From NCBI GenBank assembly GCA_039090855.1, contig CM076997.1:169476709-169540708 (forward strand): DNA of 64,000 nt, in the 5' to 3' direction. Made by a program: the position numbers and the translations under genes. The first letter of the stretch is position 1, and each line of letters begins with the position of its first letter. Source of the DNA: Macrothele yani (lineage: Eukaryota; Arthropoda; Arachnida; Araneae; Macrothelidae). A model generated the notes under the pieces. It was not told the DNA's origin and did not search any database. It saw only the letters and a program-made list of their open reading frames with translations. Shown one piece after another: positions 43,265 through 54,200 of this stretch.

Positions 43265-44110
43265 ACATTATTGTTACCACCAGTTAATATCCAGAGTAAC
43301 CGCCGTGTGCATCGCGGACAGCAGTTAGACGGACTTAGAGTGACTCAATAAGGTGCTGGAAGGTTTTCACAGGTATGTGGAGCTATGCTGACTGCAGTGC
43401 ATCTGACAGCAGCTGGAGGGTGCGTGGTGGAGGATCCGTAGAGCGAACAACACGATCGTGTTGGTTCCACAGATGCTCTATTGGGTTTAAGTCTGGGGAA
43501 TTATGGGGCCAGGGAAGTACTTTGAAGTATCCATCGTGCTCTTCCAACCACTCTCGGTCATTTCTAGTTATGTGACACCTTTCATTGTCGTGTTGGAATA
43601 TCCCATCTGCCCCAAGGAAGACAATCAGCATGCATGAGTTTACGTGGTCTGCAAGGATGGATTCATAACGAATTCGGTCCATAGAGCCTTCCACAGGTAT
43701 GAGTGTACTCAGTGAATGCCCCGAAAATATTCCTCAGATCATAATGCTGCTCCCACTAGCTTGTGTTCTTCCAGGAATGGTTGAAGAGTGTTTATCCATC
43801 CATTCGATGATGCAGAAAACGTGACTCATCGGAGAAGCAATCAGCGGAGGTCCAATTCCGATACTGCCGTGCAAATATAAGCCTTTTCTGCCGATGGACC
43901 TTCGTTAGTATAGGTGCATTGACCATCCGTCTGCATCGGAACCCCATACGCTGCAGGGTTCGCTGAACTGTCATTTTAGACACACTTCCGGAAGCCCCCT
44001 GGTTCAGTTGTTCAGTGAGTTGTTCCACTGTAGCATGTCGATCGGCTCTCACGCACCTTCGAAGCCGACGCTCACGTACCACATCAATGCACGTGATGCT
44101 CCGCAGTTTT
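43265..44110 (-). pseudogene. Tc1-like transposase, N-terminally truncated
   Basis: Minus strand: VRERRLRRCVRADRHATVEQ, LTEQLNQGASGSVSKMTVQR, TLQRMGFRCRRMVNAPILTK, FARQYRNWTSADCFSDESRF (first Asp), then after stops GSMDRIRYESILADHV, GIFQHDNERCHITRN (second Asp), PHNSPDLNPIEHLWNQHD (Glu) and a decayed HIPVKTFQHLIESL...GGYSGYW end. All three catalytic residues can still be read. Stops separate the two open halves and the first HTH is absent. Confidence 0.87.
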
Positions 44111-44149
44111 TAAGTTTTTACGTCGCTAACCCAAGGTTGTTCGACGGGT

Positions 44150-44965
44150 TTAAATCCGGGCATCTTTGTGTCGACTGAAGCTTTTCAAAATTCATTAAGA
44201 TGCTCTTGTAACCGTGCAATAGCCAAGGGAACCGTGAGATGGGCAATTATTTTTCTGGAATACGCCATTGCCACTGCGTGGACATAAATGGGTGCAAATG
44301 GTAGGCTAGGATGTGCACATATTTGGGGACTTTCAAAGTGGAATGTACACGTACCAAATATCCGGAAGCATTCCAGCTGAAGACACCCGAGACCATTACT
44401 CAGCTACCAGTAGCCTGTACTGTTTCAACTTGACGTGAAGGGTCCATGGCTTCATGAGGTTGACGCCAGACTCCCACTCTCTCATCTGCTCGTTGCAGTT
44501 TAGATCTGGATTCATCACTTCAAGGTACCCGATTGCAGTCCTGTGTAGTCCATTGTGTGTGTGTACTTTTGCCCAGGCAAGGCGTTTGTTCCGTTAACAG
44601 TGGGACTGTTGCGGGAAGACATCTCCCGAACCTTAAACATTTAAGTGTGCTTTGCATTGTAATTGCACAGACCTGACAACTTGAACCACTGTTCACACCG
44701 GTGGGAATTTGTGATATTGCATTTTACTTGGCAGTTCGAAGGATTCCGCTGAAACGGAGTACACCAGGAGCTGTCAACGCTAGTACATCTATGGGATTCA
44801 TTCGGGACCTTGTTCTTTTGCCAATATATTCGTATTCCCGAAACACTCTGGACACGGTAGCACGGGAATATCCCATGCTCTGGGCACCTACAATTTTCCC
44901 ACAGTCAAAACCATCCGAAGCACTGGTTTTACCCATCATTCTTGTAATCAATCACTATTGGGAAA
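44150..44965 (-). pseudogene. Tc1-like transposase relic, adjacent to the previous one
   Basis: Minus strand: GKIVGAQSMGYSRATVSRVF, EYEYIGKRTRSRMNPIDVLA (HTH and linker), decayed CLRFGRCLPATVPLLTEQ, SDESRSKLQRADERVGVWRQ (first Asp region), then a decayed core (GVFSWNASGYLVRV) and DLNPSNNLGLAT at the Glu block, where Glu is lost. It is of a different family from 43265-44110, with no obvious terminal repeats. Confidence 0.78.
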
Positions 44966-45205
44966 GCTGTAGGCGATGGCTGTGTTTCACTAAAGTTTCG
45001 GCTGGGTATGTGCAATGATGCGGCGGTAGCAGATAAGCATTTGCATAACTTCTGCTATTTATAATTCAATGGTACTTCAGTGTGGTTGCTGTCAATAGTC
45101 GTAAAATCCTGAATTAAAAAAGCAACGAAGCTACTCACTCCGGGAATGCGGCAAATACATGAAATGAAATATTGTGCTAATAGCGTCGTTTATTTCGTTC
45201 AAGTA

Positions 45206-46478
45206 CAGACGGTGAGTCGAAAGTTTTGAAATATTTGCATAGATGCACGTGCTGCGGCGGGTATGTCACGTGTTTAAACTAGTTCGAATAGCTCACTGCA
45301 GTCAGTCGAAAGGGATATAAAGTCGTTGATGTGAACAGCATTGCATGTCGTCGTTCTGCCTGTGGTTGGGACACCTAAAAGATAAACAGTCACTACCGGC
45401 TAATTAGGGAGCTTTTGCTTTACGAGTTTGAACTCGGCCATAACGCTGCTCAAGCAACACTAAACATTTGTAATGCGAAAGGGGAAGATTCCGTGGACTA
45501 CAGCACCACAACCAGATGATTCAAGAAATTTCGCTCAGGTGAGAAAGAAGCCCTGATGATCGCGAAGGTCAGGTAGGCTGCGAACCGTGGATTCGGAGGG
45601 TGTACAGGACAATCCGACAACCAGGTCTCGGAGGTTATCGGGCGAGCTAGGCATATCACTATCCATCGTGGTCCGTCAGCTTCAGGACCTGGGCAAGGTC
45701 TACAGGAGCTGCCGCATTGTTCCTCACGACCTCACGCCAGCTGAAGCAAACCGTTGAGTGGAAGCGAGCACGAAACTTCTAGAAAACCAGCGCGATGTAC
45801 GTTTCATCAAGATTATTGTTACGTGCGATGAAAAGTGGGGCTATTTTTATAATCCTAACACACAAAAGAAGTGGTTGAGCCCTGGATAACGTCCTGGACC
45901 TGTTGTCAAACGTGGGCGCTTCGAACACAAGGTGATGCTGGGCGTCTGGTGGAATATCGAAGGAATAATTCCTTACGAATTTGTTCCAGACGGTCGGACC
46001 ATCAACGCCAACCTCTACTCTGAACAGCTGAAACGAATGTATGCCATTTTGAAGGAGAAGTACTCGGCACTGGTGAATAGAAGGCGCGCTCTTCTACAGC
46101 AGGACAACGCTCGGCCTCAGACCGCGAGAACGACTGGGGAAAAACTCCAGAAACTTGAGGACATCGAACTGTTGTCACTCCCAGAATATAGTATGGAACG
46201 TGCCCCGTCGGAATATCACTTGTACCGGTTCATGATCCACTTCCTTTGCGGGCGGCGCTTCAACAACCAGGAGGAGGTGGCAGCTGGGGTGAAAGAGTTC
46301 TTCGCCTCGAATGGACAAGAACTGGTACCGCCGCAGAATCGAAGAAATGACAGACAGATGACTAAAGACGGTGCAACACGATTACTTGTACATCGAATGC
46401 TAGTCAGCTTTCGACGTCAAGGTACGTATGAAGACATAAAGTGATCCAAATTTTGCAAAACCTTCGACTCACCCTCTG
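45206..46478 (+). mobile_element. mariner element (SETMAR/mauritiana-like branch), complete length
   Basis: Inverted termini CAGACGGTGAGTCGAAAGTT and the complement of AACCTTCGACTCACCCTCTG are flanked by TA at 45204-45205 and 46479-46480. The length of 1273 bp is normal for mariner. It lies in the second intron of the host gene. It carries one frame-broken transposase. Confidence 0.95.
45400..46444 (+). pseudogene. mariner transposase, frame-broken
   Basis: Early part in shifting frames: LLYEFELGHNAAQATLNICN, AKGEDSVDYSTTTR*FKKF, RSGEKEA, then several frameshifts through the first catalytic region (IKIIVTCDEKWGYFYNP readable around 45808-45860, with the first Asp). The last 170 codons (45932-46444) are open: MMLGVWWNIEGIIPYEFVPD, LLQQDNARPQTARTTGEKL (second Asp), ERAPSEYHLYRFM. 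The third position, normally Asp in PSDYHLF, is Glu here. DD34D transposases need Asp there, so the copy would be impaired even without the shifts. Confidence 0.88.
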
Positions 46479-46636
46479 TATTTTAAGTTTCTAAGTGCGA
46501 GTAATGTAACGTATGAATATCTGTGTGGTGCAAAATCTTCGTGATTTTACTGAATGCTGTTGATAAGAATGTCTTCATTAAATCTTATGGTTAAATATTT
46601 ATTTCATCACATTCATGAATTTGATTTCCTACGTAG

Positions 46637-46794
46637 TTGATTCTTGGAATACTACTTCCCAAGTGGAAACCATTCCTCTGGGATTTACAATCACAAAAAC
46701 AGTAAAGAAGGATGAAGAGTTCCTGGATATTGACGAACAGCAGATCAACATTTTTGCCTTTACAGATAGTGAAGTGAACCATCAGGTTTTTGAA
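46637..46794 (+). CDS. Exon C of the predicted secreted LolA-like-domain protein
   Basis: Acceptor TTTCCTACGTAG ends at 46636 and donor GTAAGT begins at 46795. Entry phase is 1 (TT completes an Ile codon begun in exon B) and exit phase is 0. It encodes IDSWNTTSQVETIPLGFTIT, KTVKKDEEFLDIDEQQINIF and AFTDSEVNHQVFE. The W..T...ETIPLGF segment completes the first LolA-like domain, and the acidic FLDIDEQQ stretch precedes the linker to the second. NTT is a sequon. A mariner element ends only ~160 bases upstream and an RTE copy begins ~140 bases downstream, so the exon sits in a narrow strip between insertions. Confidence 0.84.
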
Positions 46795-46885
46795 GTAAGT
46801 ACGAACAACTGAATAATAAATGAAATAAGTCCATTAGTATAGAACTTTCAATTATTCATTTTTGGTGAATATATAAGATGTGAGA

Positions 46886-46935
46886 TGTATATATATATAT
46901 GATGTGAGATGTATATATATATATATGTGAGATGT
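46886..46935. repeat. (TA)n-rich / GATGTGAGATGTATAT microsatellite
   Basis: Three GATGTGAGATG-like units alternate with TATATATATATA runs just before the RTE LINE. It may mark the 5' junction of that insertion. Confidence 0.85.
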
Positions 46936-49009
46936 AAGATGCATCTCAACACTAAACTTGAACGTGGCAAGCTCATAAGACAAACAAAATCTATTGACAT
47001 AACCAACCTTAAAAAACACCATAATACATTCAAGTTGGAACTGAAGAACAGATTCTCTGCTTTAGAAGGCCTAACATCGGAAGAAGTGGATATTTCTGAA
47101 GTTAACAGAAAAGTAACCAAAGCTCTTATGGAAACAGCAACAAAATTAGCTGGGTCTAAGAACAAGTTGCATGTGAACAAATTATCAGGAAAAACCAAAA
47201 TGTTGATGCAAAAAAGAAGAGAGATGAGGACAACTAAAGAAGATGTGACTTCCAAAGTGGAATATATAGAGCTATGCAAGACAGTACGAAAAAGTATCAC
47301 TGAAGACGTAAGGAAATTCAACTGTGAACTAGTAAGGAAAGCAATTGAAAACAACCAAAGCCTAAAGATAGCAAAGGGACATCTCAGTAAAGGAAGAAAA
47401 CAAATTATGGCACTGAGAAAAAAAGATGGTTCTGTAACAAGAAATAGAGGCAAAATTTTGACAAGAGTGAAAGATTTCTACTCTAAATTATATGAAAGGG
47501 ATGATACATGCACTCCAGACATCATGAAAGGTACCAGTACCAGAGTTCTTCCAGTCCTCCCAGCAGAAGTTGCACATGCAATCAAGAACATGAAGCTGGG
47601 GAAAGCTCCAGGAGAAGATGTAATTACTGTAGACATCATACAAGAAGCAAGTGGAGAAATCGAAACAGTACTCGCCCAAATTTTCACTAAATGCTTTAAT
47701 GAAGGGAAGATTCCTGAGGATTGGAACAACGCTACAATGATCCTGCTACATAAAAAAGGTGACATTGAGGATCTCAGGAACTACAGACCTATCAGCCTCC
47801 TATCAATGGTTTATAAAATCTTCGCTAAAGTTCTTTCACACAGTTTGAAGGTAACACTGGACATGGCTCAACCGAGAGAACAAGCTGGATTCAGGAGTGG
47901 CTACAGCACAATAGATCATATCCACGTACTGAGAGAACTAATTGAAAGAGCGAGGGAATATGAACTTCCATTGTGCATGGCTTTTATCGATTATGAAAAA
48001 GCCTTTGATTCGGTGAAACCATCAGCAGTTACAATGGCTCTGAAATCCTGTGGTATTGAAGATGCATACATTAATATTATTAATAACATCTATGAAAATG
48101 CAAGTGCAAAGATTCGGCTGGTTGAGAATACAGCACACATAAAAGTAGGAAAGAGAGTGAGACAAGGTGACACCATATCTCCGAAGCTCTTTAATGCTAC
48201 ATTGGAGGGTGTCTTTCAGTCGCTCAGCTGGGAAAACATTTTTAACTCACCTTCGTTTTCCGGATGACGTAGTCATTTTTGCAACTACCCCATCAGAGCT
48301 GCAGAGTATAATCCAGGAACTTGCTGACAAGAGTAAAGAAGTGGGATTAAAAATGAACTTTCAGAAGACAAAAGTGATGTTCAATGCTTTTACAAGAAAT
48401 GGATATTTATCGATTGATGGAGAAAAGCTGGAGATAACAGATGCGTACGTTTATCTTGGACAGCAGATATCAAGTGAGGGTCACATTGATGATAAAATTA
48501 ATAAGCGTACAAAACTTGCCTGGAGAGCTTTTGGAAGAAACAGAATGATTTTCAAGAGCAATATGCCATTATGTCTTAAAAGAAAAGTGTTTGATCAATG
48601 CATCCTTCCTGTGCTTACATATGGTGCACAGACGTGGACCTTAACTAAAAGAGACATACAAAAGCTGCAGACAACTCAAAGCAGCATGGAGAGGTGCATG
48701 CTTGGTGTATCCAGGAGAGATAAGAAGAGGAACTCGTTGATCCGAAAAATGACGAGAGTGAAAGACATCATGATCAGAGTTAAATCCCTGAAATGGCAAT
48801 GGGCTGGACATACTGCCAGAAGGACAGACCATCGATGGACAGCCGAAATTTTAGATTGGATTCCAAGGGACAGGAAAAGACCCAGAAGAAGACCGCATGG
48901 GAGATGGGTGGGTGAAATTCGAAAGTATGCGGGAGTGACATGGAGGAGACTTGCACAAGACACCGTTGTGGAGGAAACTTGGGGAGACCTTCGTCCAGCA
49001 GTGGATTGA
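46936..49009 (+). pseudogene. RTE reverse transcriptase with one frame break
   Basis: Frame 1 (to 48267) has MHLNTKLERGKLIRQTKSID, AIKNMKLGKAPGEDVITVDI (RT block 1), WNNATMILLHKKGDIEDLRN with YRPISLLSMVYKIFAKVLS, REQAGFRSGYSTIDHIHVL, LCMAFIDYEKAFDSVKPSAV (block A with catalytic Asp) and GVRQGDTISPKLF-like text. About nine codons are then missing and the frame shifts to LTHLRFPDDVVIFATTPSEL. The FADD motif is FPDD (48257-48268), an Ala-to-Pro change beside the catalytic Asp pair. The C-terminal domain (NMPLCLKRKVFDQCILPVLT, YGAQTWTLTKRD, WQWAGHTARRTDHRWTAEIL) runs open to 49009. Near-complete and rather young, but inactive. Confidence 0.93.
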
Positions 49010-49040
49010 CAATGGTTGACAATGATGATGATGATATGAT
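46936..49040 (+). mobile_element. RTE-type LINE, 2.1-kb 5'-truncated copy
   Basis: It is the longest of three RTE copies here. It holds the RT and C-terminal domain but no apurinic-type endonuclease upstream. It ends in the GATGATGATGATATG tail (49022-49038) typical of the clade. It occupies the third intron of the host gene, in the gene's orientation. The interval 49041-49690 after it has no recognised feature. Confidence 0.93.
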
Positions 49041-49689
49041 TCATTGCTTTAACGATTGCGTATCTTTCACTTCAAAAGTGTCTGTTCACCAGGGACATCA
49101 ATACGCTTCGAAATCAGGGTGGGAGAGTATCATTTTGCTAAATCAAGTTTGATAGCACCTTTATTTATGAAACACTAAAAGAAATAACTTCAATACTTTT
49201 TACTACCTGCTACAAAGGATTCGTTCGATCCCCCTTCCTGATACATACTAATCAATTTTGGAACTGTCTTGAAATTTTTGGACTTTTTGGAATACAAAAG
49301 AATCAAGAGTTAGGGTCCTTATTTGTTAATGTTTCGTCTATTCATTTTAATAAAATTTGTAAAATCAGGAGAGTTGCATACCCATATAACAAACATAACA
49401 CATTGTCACCAGCACCACTAGCACATGCTGATTATAAGAAAATTTTACGCCTAAGAGAAGGGACTAAAAGCAAAGGTTTTTGTGGATTAGGGAAAACGAG
49501 ACAAGCACACGAAATATCTTCCCCTTCTTAACTTCCCTACAACTTAGCAACCTTAACTTGCACTCATCTCCTCCAAAGCCCTTGTCAGCCACATCCTGTC
49601 CTCCCGCTGCCCTGAGGCAGGATTTAGAGCACTGATATAGCTTTTCACTTCAGTTTTACGTGCTGTAATCTCATACTTAGCAGCACTAA

Positions 49690-49872
49690 CAAACAGCAGA
49701 TCAATTGCGAAGATGACAATCCGTTTTTCGGTGTAAATATGACAAGGGTGGTAAGTCAGATAATATCCGAAAACTTGAAATATTCGTCGTCCTGGAGTTG
49801 GAATCGAAACCGCATCTCTCAGATAGCGTCCGGGTATGCTAACCACTACACCAACCAGAACGACCAAGTCTC
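49690..49872 (-). mobile_element. SINE family 3, tRNA-like head plus body
   Basis: Minus strand: GTTCTGGTTGGTGTAGTGG (A-box) through GCGGTTTCGATTCCAACTCC (B-box), with a 7-bp acceptor-stem match (GTTCTGG with CCAGGAC). The anticodon arm does not fold properly, so this is a tRNA-derived head and not a tRNA gene. The body (AAGTTTTCGGATATTATCTG, ACTTACCACCCTTGTCA, GGATTGTCATCTTC) recurs twice at 50033-50217. Confidence 0.7.
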
Positions 49873-50032
49873 AAGTTTCCGATTAATTTGCATATAACCA
49901 TTACAGGATACGCTAGTCGAAGCAACCGGCATTCATGTTTAGCGAATCTGGAGGTAAAGAATCCTATCCCGTGATTGCCCGGAAGAGCAGATGAATCATG
50001 AAAGAAATACGGGATTACAACATATAATACAA

Positions 50033-50217
50033 ATTTTGAAGATGACAATCCGATTTTTGGTGTAACTGTGACAAGGATGGTAAGTCAGATAATATCCGAA
50101 AACTTGAAACTTTCATCGTCCCGCTCCACGACGGTGAAATTTTCAAGTTTTCGGATATTATCTGACTTACCATCCTTGTCACAGTTACACCAAAACTCAG
50201 ATTGTCATCTTCAAAAT
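50033..50217. repeat. Long hairpin: two inverted 88-base copies of the SINE family 3 body
   Basis: The left arm 50033-50120 and right arm 50130-50217 are complementary over 88 bases with only a few mismatches, and the loop is 9 bases (CCGCTCCAC). Each arm is the body of the SINE at 49690-49872 (CAATCCGATTTTTGGTGTAA, GGATGGTAAGTCAGATAATA). Transcription of this intron would give a near-perfect long RNA hairpin. From 50218 to 51084 nothing else is recognised. Confidence 0.93.
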
Positions 50218-51084
50218 GCGTATGCGTAAACAAATCTCGCACTCACCACAACTACCACGAACCCGTACCAGATGTCTTTAATTGCTTGGAATCGGCATCT
50301 GTAGCACCAAAGGCAAACATTATTCTTCAGCCATGAGCCGCAGCCTGGCATCAGTAGGAATGATAGGGAGAGTATAGGAGACTAGGAGAGACGAAACACC
50401 CTCTGTTTCAGACATGAAGAAGCGTTTTCTTTAATGTATTGGTATAGGATGTCACTGTAAATGCCAAGAGAAGTCCATTTATACCTTTTCTGTGTTCTTA
50501 TTTTTTCAATAGTACATCGGCCATAGCGTGCAGCTGAGAGTTTTACCCTTTTTCTCTACTAAAGTTTAGGAAAATATTTCTTTAAATAATAATTCCTGTC
50601 TTCACACTGTACGCACTATCACGTGTAACATACGGATGTGAGCACCTTGGTATAGGGCTATATAAAAGTATGTGCTGCATGACACTCTTAGTTGTTACCT
50701 CTAAGTGAGCTGTTATCCATTTTTGAAGTTACGATCAGATAGAGGTGCTCCTTTGCCAAAAAATAAGCTTGTGTTTTGAATATATATATTTGCCTGTACC
50801 ATATCATTTGCATCTTATATTATCGCACAGCCATCCGTGTAGTTTCCGGAAATTCCTTCATCAACATTTTCACTTGCAATTTTACTTTGAACTGCACAAC
50901 TGGATTTAGCGAAGTTAATGTATTAAGGGCCTCACCTGAGCACTGTTTCTGCCAAGATGAGATTTCATGTTTGGTACAGATTTCAAAACGACATTACCGA
51001 GAATGAACGGGTTTGAATCGAATTATAACAATCTTTTAGAAGTATGCACATAATCAACTGCAGGTGATTACCTCATTGGAAATA

Positions 51085-52580
51085 CACTGGTGTACAAAAA
51101 TTAAGGACGAAGAGGAGAAATTAGCATAACAGCGAAACGAACATGCAGAACGGACCGAAAGACCACTCAGGAGATAGACTAGGGTCCAGTACGGTAGGGC
51201 ATGCGCATATATGCAGCATGACGTGGGAGGGTGTCAGAAGGGTAAAAAGCACACGGGTGGTGTACGCTCAGCAATTCGGTGAAAGCTATTGCACGGTGTG
51301 CATCGGTTTGAACGACGTCGAGTTGCTGCCACCGTGTGATATGGCCAACAGGCAATCCAGTAGACGACATCTGGATGACTTTACCCGAGGTAGCGCCTTT
51401 GGGAAGTTGGAAGAAGGTCGAAGTGCGACTTGTGTGGCGGAGGAGTTCGGGATCACTCACAGCATCGTTTCACGAGCTTGCAGAGCATTTCAAACGACAG
51501 GAATAGCTGTCCGAGAGTTTAGCAGTGGTCGTCCACGAGCAACCACGGCGGGGAACGACCGGTATATTGTCCTACAGGCAAGAAGAGACAGACGGCAGAC
51601 AGCGGGAGAAATCGCAAGGCACATGCAACAGACAACTGGACGTCCGTTATCGCGTTTTACCGTTGCCAGGAGTCTGCACAAAGGTGGTCTATTTGCACGA
51701 CGACCAGTACGATGTGTACCATTAACAACTGCTCATCGGAGACGGCGGTTTCTGTGGTTCCAGGAACACAAGAACTGAAAATGGGGTCGAGTTCTCTTTA
51801 CGAATGAGAGCCGATTTAGTCTGACGAACGATTCTGGACGTATGCACATCTGGAGAGAGCAGGGAACACGCAATCACACCTCCAACATCATCGAAAGGGA
51901 CCGCTGTGGAGGTGGCAGAGTTCTCGTTTGGGGCGGTATCATGCTTGGTAGCCATACTGACCTCCACATCTTCCAAGGAGGTTAAGTCCCTGGTGTCCGC
52001 TATTGTACCGAGGTTCTCCTGCCTCACGTGCGTCTGTTTAGAGGTGCTGTGGGTCCTGAGTTCCTCTTCATGTGTTGGAGAGTGAAGATATTCAACCCAT
52101 GAGTTGGCCCGCAAGGTCCCCGGACCTAAATCCAGTCGAACACGTGTGGGACCTTCTCGGCAGACGCTTGGCAGCACGTCACCAGCCGCCAGCAACGATT
52201 CCGCAACTGTGATTGGCGCTACAAGAGGAATGGGCTGCGATGCCTCAACAGCTCCTTGACAACCTCGTCCTCAGCATAGACAGACGTTGTAAATCCTGCA
52301 ACGCAGTCCGGGGTGATCATATCCCCTACTAAAGACTGGATATTTCTTGGTAGTCGCCTGTCACATGGACGTTTCTGTCTTCTGTCCAGTTGTGCTCGAA
52401 GCTACCTTTACATTAAAGTGCCCTTGTATCCTTTGGATTCCTTGTTTGGACGCTTTTGCTCACTTGTCCCATATTCCTACATCTTGGATATCTTATGGTA
52501 TGATTTGAGTCGATGTGCAGCATTTCTGCACGATGTTACATTCGAAAAACCGCCTCATCCTTAATTTTTGCACGCCAGTG
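51085..52580 (+). mobile_element. Tc1-like DNA transposon, complete length
   Basis: Termini CACTGGTGTACAAAAATTAA and the complement of TTAATTTTTGCACGCCAGTG are inverted, with TA at 51083-51084 and 52581-52582. The length is 1496 bp. A second copy's 5' end lies at window positions 1-333 on the other strand. It inserted in the third intron, 118 bases before exon D. It carries the transposase pseudogene below. Confidence 0.96.
51341..52332 (+). pseudogene. Tc1-like transposase, two or more lesions
   Basis: From the ATG at 51341: MANRQSSRRHLDDFTRGSAF, CVAEEFGITHSIVSRACRAF (HTH 1), SSGRPRATTAGNDRYIVLQA (GRPR linker), TAGEIARHMQQTTGRPLSR (HTH 2), KGGLFARRPVRCVPLTTAHR. A TGA at 51776 then interrupts FQEHKN. 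Downstream, with one shift: VLFTNESRFSLTNDSGRMHI (first Asp is Asn), VLVWGGIMLGSHTDL, a decayed middle, WPARSPDLNPVEHVWDLLGR (Glu) and the C-terminus ending GDHIPY at 52332. The length of 992 bases is not a multiple of three. The N-terminal 145 codons are clean, so the element is moderately young. Confidence 0.92.
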
Positions 52581-52700
52581 TAATATCATGCTTCATATCC
52601 TACTTCAGTGAATTTTTATTTTTTGATTTTGTCTTTATTATCTTATCCAGTGACCAAAATGTTAAGTGTTGGGATTGTTTCTATATTCTTTTCTCAACAG

Positions 52701-52832
52701 CCGAGAGAAGGAATCTATTGCGAAGGAGATGTGAAAAGCGAATTCAACGTTTCAAGCATTCCAAGAATAACTGCAATGTCCATTCACTCTGAGATTGCAT
52801 TAGCTGAATACTTGGAAGTAAAAAGTACTGAT
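52701..52832 (+). CDS. Exon D of the predicted secreted LolA-like-domain protein
   Basis: Acceptor TTCTTTTCTCAACAG ends at 52700 and donor GTAAGT begins at 52833, phase 0 to 0, exactly 44 codons: PREGIYCEGDVKSEFNVSSI, PRITAMSIHSEIALAEYLEV, KSTD. P-EGIYC...IP...S...E resembles the opening of a second LolA-like domain (relatives read F.VP.GI.C ... P.IP..FS...E). The single Cys could pair with Cys in exon B or later exons. NVS is a sequon. It lies 118 bases after the end of a Tc1 element and ~125 bases before another, and both left the splice sites intact. Confidence 0.83.
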
Positions 52833-52956
52833 GTAAGTATTACGTTTCAAGAACAATTCATATTTCACTAATTTATTGATATTCTAAATCTCCATTTTCA
52901 AAATTAGTGGCCCAGGACGCCAATGGTTTTGTTATGCATGTTAGTATACAATATAA

Positions 52957-54200
52957 ACTACATTGACAAAAGTCACCGGACACCTAGAAGAGAAACACAA
53001 CCTAGCATTTATTGGAATATATTAGTACGGTGTCGGTCCACCTTTGGCCTTAATGCATGGACTGACCCTTCGAGACAGGCTTTCGACAAGGTTTTGGAAC
53101 ACAGCGTTTGGCATGCCCTTCCATTCAATACATAATACTGCCGCTAACTGTTGCTTAGTAGTATGCCTTAATTCCAAACTTCTTATGCAGCGCTCTAATT
53201 CATCCCATAGGTACTCTATGATATTAAGATCAGGGCTCTGTGCTGGCCAGTCCGTACACGATACGGAATTATCGTCAAACCACTCCGTAACAGTCCTTGC
53301 TTTATGGCTCGGTGCATTACCCTGCTGGTACCAACAAGGCTCGGTTCCATAGTATCACCACAGAGTTGGTTGGGCATAATTGTCTAGAATGTCGAGGTAG
53401 ACGTGTTGGTTAGGAGGTTTGTCCACGATAACTAATGGGCCAAGACCATACCACGAAACACACCCACACACGAATACACTGCCAGCTCCGAACCTGACCT
53501 TAGGAACAGCACCCTGTAGTAAATAGCGTTCCTACGGCTGCCGGCTCCATACCCACACACGGCCATCAGACTGATGGATCGTTTATCTGGATTCATAAGT
53601 CCATAGGACTCGTTTCCATTAATCTACGGTCCGCGATAAACGTTCTTTACACCATGCTAAACGAGGAGTAGCATTCCGATTGGAGATGAAAAGCTTATGA
53701 GCAGCCGCACGACCACGTTAACCCATGGAATGAAATTCTCTGCGAATGGTACGTGTACATACCGAGGTTTCAGCAATTTTACTCACCTACACAATATTCT
53801 TGTACAGAACTCCGTCGATTAGCTGTATCGACTCTACTAAGTCTTCGACGTCCTCCATCACTGATTGGATTTTTGGTCTACTGGTACGTTTTGCTGCTTC
53901 AGGCTCACCATGTGTCTTCCACTTATTCAGTACATCCAAAACAGTTGACTTGGGTATGTTTAAACGCGTCTCGGTTTCTTTTATGGACAACCCACTAAAA
54001 TAACACCCAACAATCTTTCCTTTCTCAAAGTCAGTTCTCTCCCGCAGCGACATTTTCACTCAACCTCATAGTGTGGTATGATCGAGGTCAGCTGCAGGCT
54101 GGTTTTTATACCGTTTGCAGCTTTACCGCGCATGCTAACAACGCAGCGGATCCGTTCATTTGCTTTCGAAGGGATGTCCGGTGACTTTTGTCAATATAGT
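52957..54200 (-). mobile_element. Tc1-like element, family K, near full length
   Basis: Same family as 39055-40015 and 57791-59041 (terminal ATTGACAAAAGTCACCGGAC and complement). The right end reads TTTGTCAATATAGTG then TA at 54201. The left end has lost a few terminal bases (AAACTACATTGAC). The minus-strand coding remnant: MSLRERTDFEKGKIVGCYFS, GLSIKETETRLNIPKSTVLD, VLNKWKTHGEPEAAKRTSRP, RRGRAAAHKLF-like and RLAWCKERLSRTVD pieces, VLWTYESR (first Asp lost), [41 protein letters not shown], and a C-terminus ending at 52985. About ten stops make it the most decayed of the three. Confidence 0.92.

Noticed and set aside
46848..47453. 201-codon minus-strand reading frame
   Set aside because: It is the antisense of the RTE reverse-transcriptase coding sequence; no independent motif or start context.
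49795..49869. Possible tRNA gene on the minus strand
   Set aside because: The acceptor stem pairs, but the anticodon stem has a mismatch, the base before the anticodon is wrong and the T-arm does not fold; the body of a SINE follows it.
52573..52871. Longer plus-strand frames running through exon D from upstream
   Set aside because: They read through the acceptor pyrimidine tract and in the wrong frame or without a supported start; only 52701-52832 fits the exon chain.
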